Below, piece after piece: positions 63,986 through 64,000 of a DNA stretch of 64,000 nucleotides. The stretch is taken from contig JAILNR010000014.1 in NCBI GenBank assembly GCA_024691325.1, forward strand, positions 177,693 through 241,692, written 5' to 3'. Both the position numbers and the translations under genes were made by a program. The first letter of the stretch is position 1. The number at the start of each line of letters is the position of its first letter. The notes below the pieces were generated by a model. It worked only from the letters and a program-made list of their open reading frames with translations. It was not told where the DNA came from and made no database searches. The stretch is from Saccharofermentans sp. (GTDB lineage Bacteria; Bacillota; Clostridia; Saccharofermentanales; Saccharofermentanaceae).

Positions 63986-64000
63986 ATAAGGGTTTGCAGG

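Overview
The window looks like a chromosomal stretch from an anaerobic, low-to-mid G+C Bacillota (Clostridia), most like the gut or rumen lineages. That is inferred from the gene families: Mini-III RNase, RecD2, folate-dependent TrmFO, a YolD/Y-family polymerase pair, a DUF58/MoxR/VWA operon, a K+-dependent type membrane pyrophosphatase, a circularly permuted GH3 beta-glucosidase, and strong GGAGG-type ribosome binding sites. I see no phage, insertion sequence, CRISPR array or rRNA. Genes are densely packed, many overlap by 1-20 nt, and most convergent neighbours overlap at their 3' ends.

Layout. 1-2537 (minus) is the end of a Tad/Flp pilus operon (tadZ-like, tadA, start of tadB). 2708-6930 holds metK, recD2 and comFC. 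7183-13398 is a cysS-mrnC-rlmB run followed by two lipoproteins, behind a structured leader. 13382-14878 has a PTP-type phosphatase, a tRNA-Arg with its own promoter and terminator, and a cysteine hydrolase. 14955-23016 is housekeeping: tig, clpX, ROK kinase, valS, a membrane protein and class II aldolase. 23140-28954 is a MoxR/DUF58/VWA (Bat-like) operon. 29042-34657 holds hppA and a divergent GH2 protein. ychF (minus) diverges from comM-dprA-topA-trmFO, which runs on into membrane proteins and a PP2C phosphatase pair (to 45062). tgt and queA are on the minus strand, followed by a secreted DUF4214 protein, the Y-family polymerase cassette, a cytidylate-kinase-like protein, flavodoxin, GH3 beta-glucosidase and a STAS/J-like membrane protein. 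The right end has a pseudouridine synthase, a family 4 uracil-DNA glycosylase, tRNA-Gln, mgtE with an attenuator leader, corA, a STAS/anti-sigma-kinase module, a TIM-barrel/acyl-CoA-synthetase fusion and two tRNAs.

Most notable: the Tad operon promoter and the comM-dprA promoter, 33 kb apart, share one architecture. Each has tandem TTGTC motifs at an exact 10-bp period, then CCAATCCC(A/G)CTTTT, then a -10-like hexamer starting exactly 22 bp after the CCAATCCC. I infer a dedicated regulator or sigma factor linking pilus and DNA-uptake genes, a candidate competence regulon. Other signals worth checking: a 34-codon leader ORF just before a terminator upstream of mgtE; three genes whose start codon lies 6 nt after a TATAAT box (apparently leaderless); and dyads overlapping ribosome binding sites before two metabolic genes.
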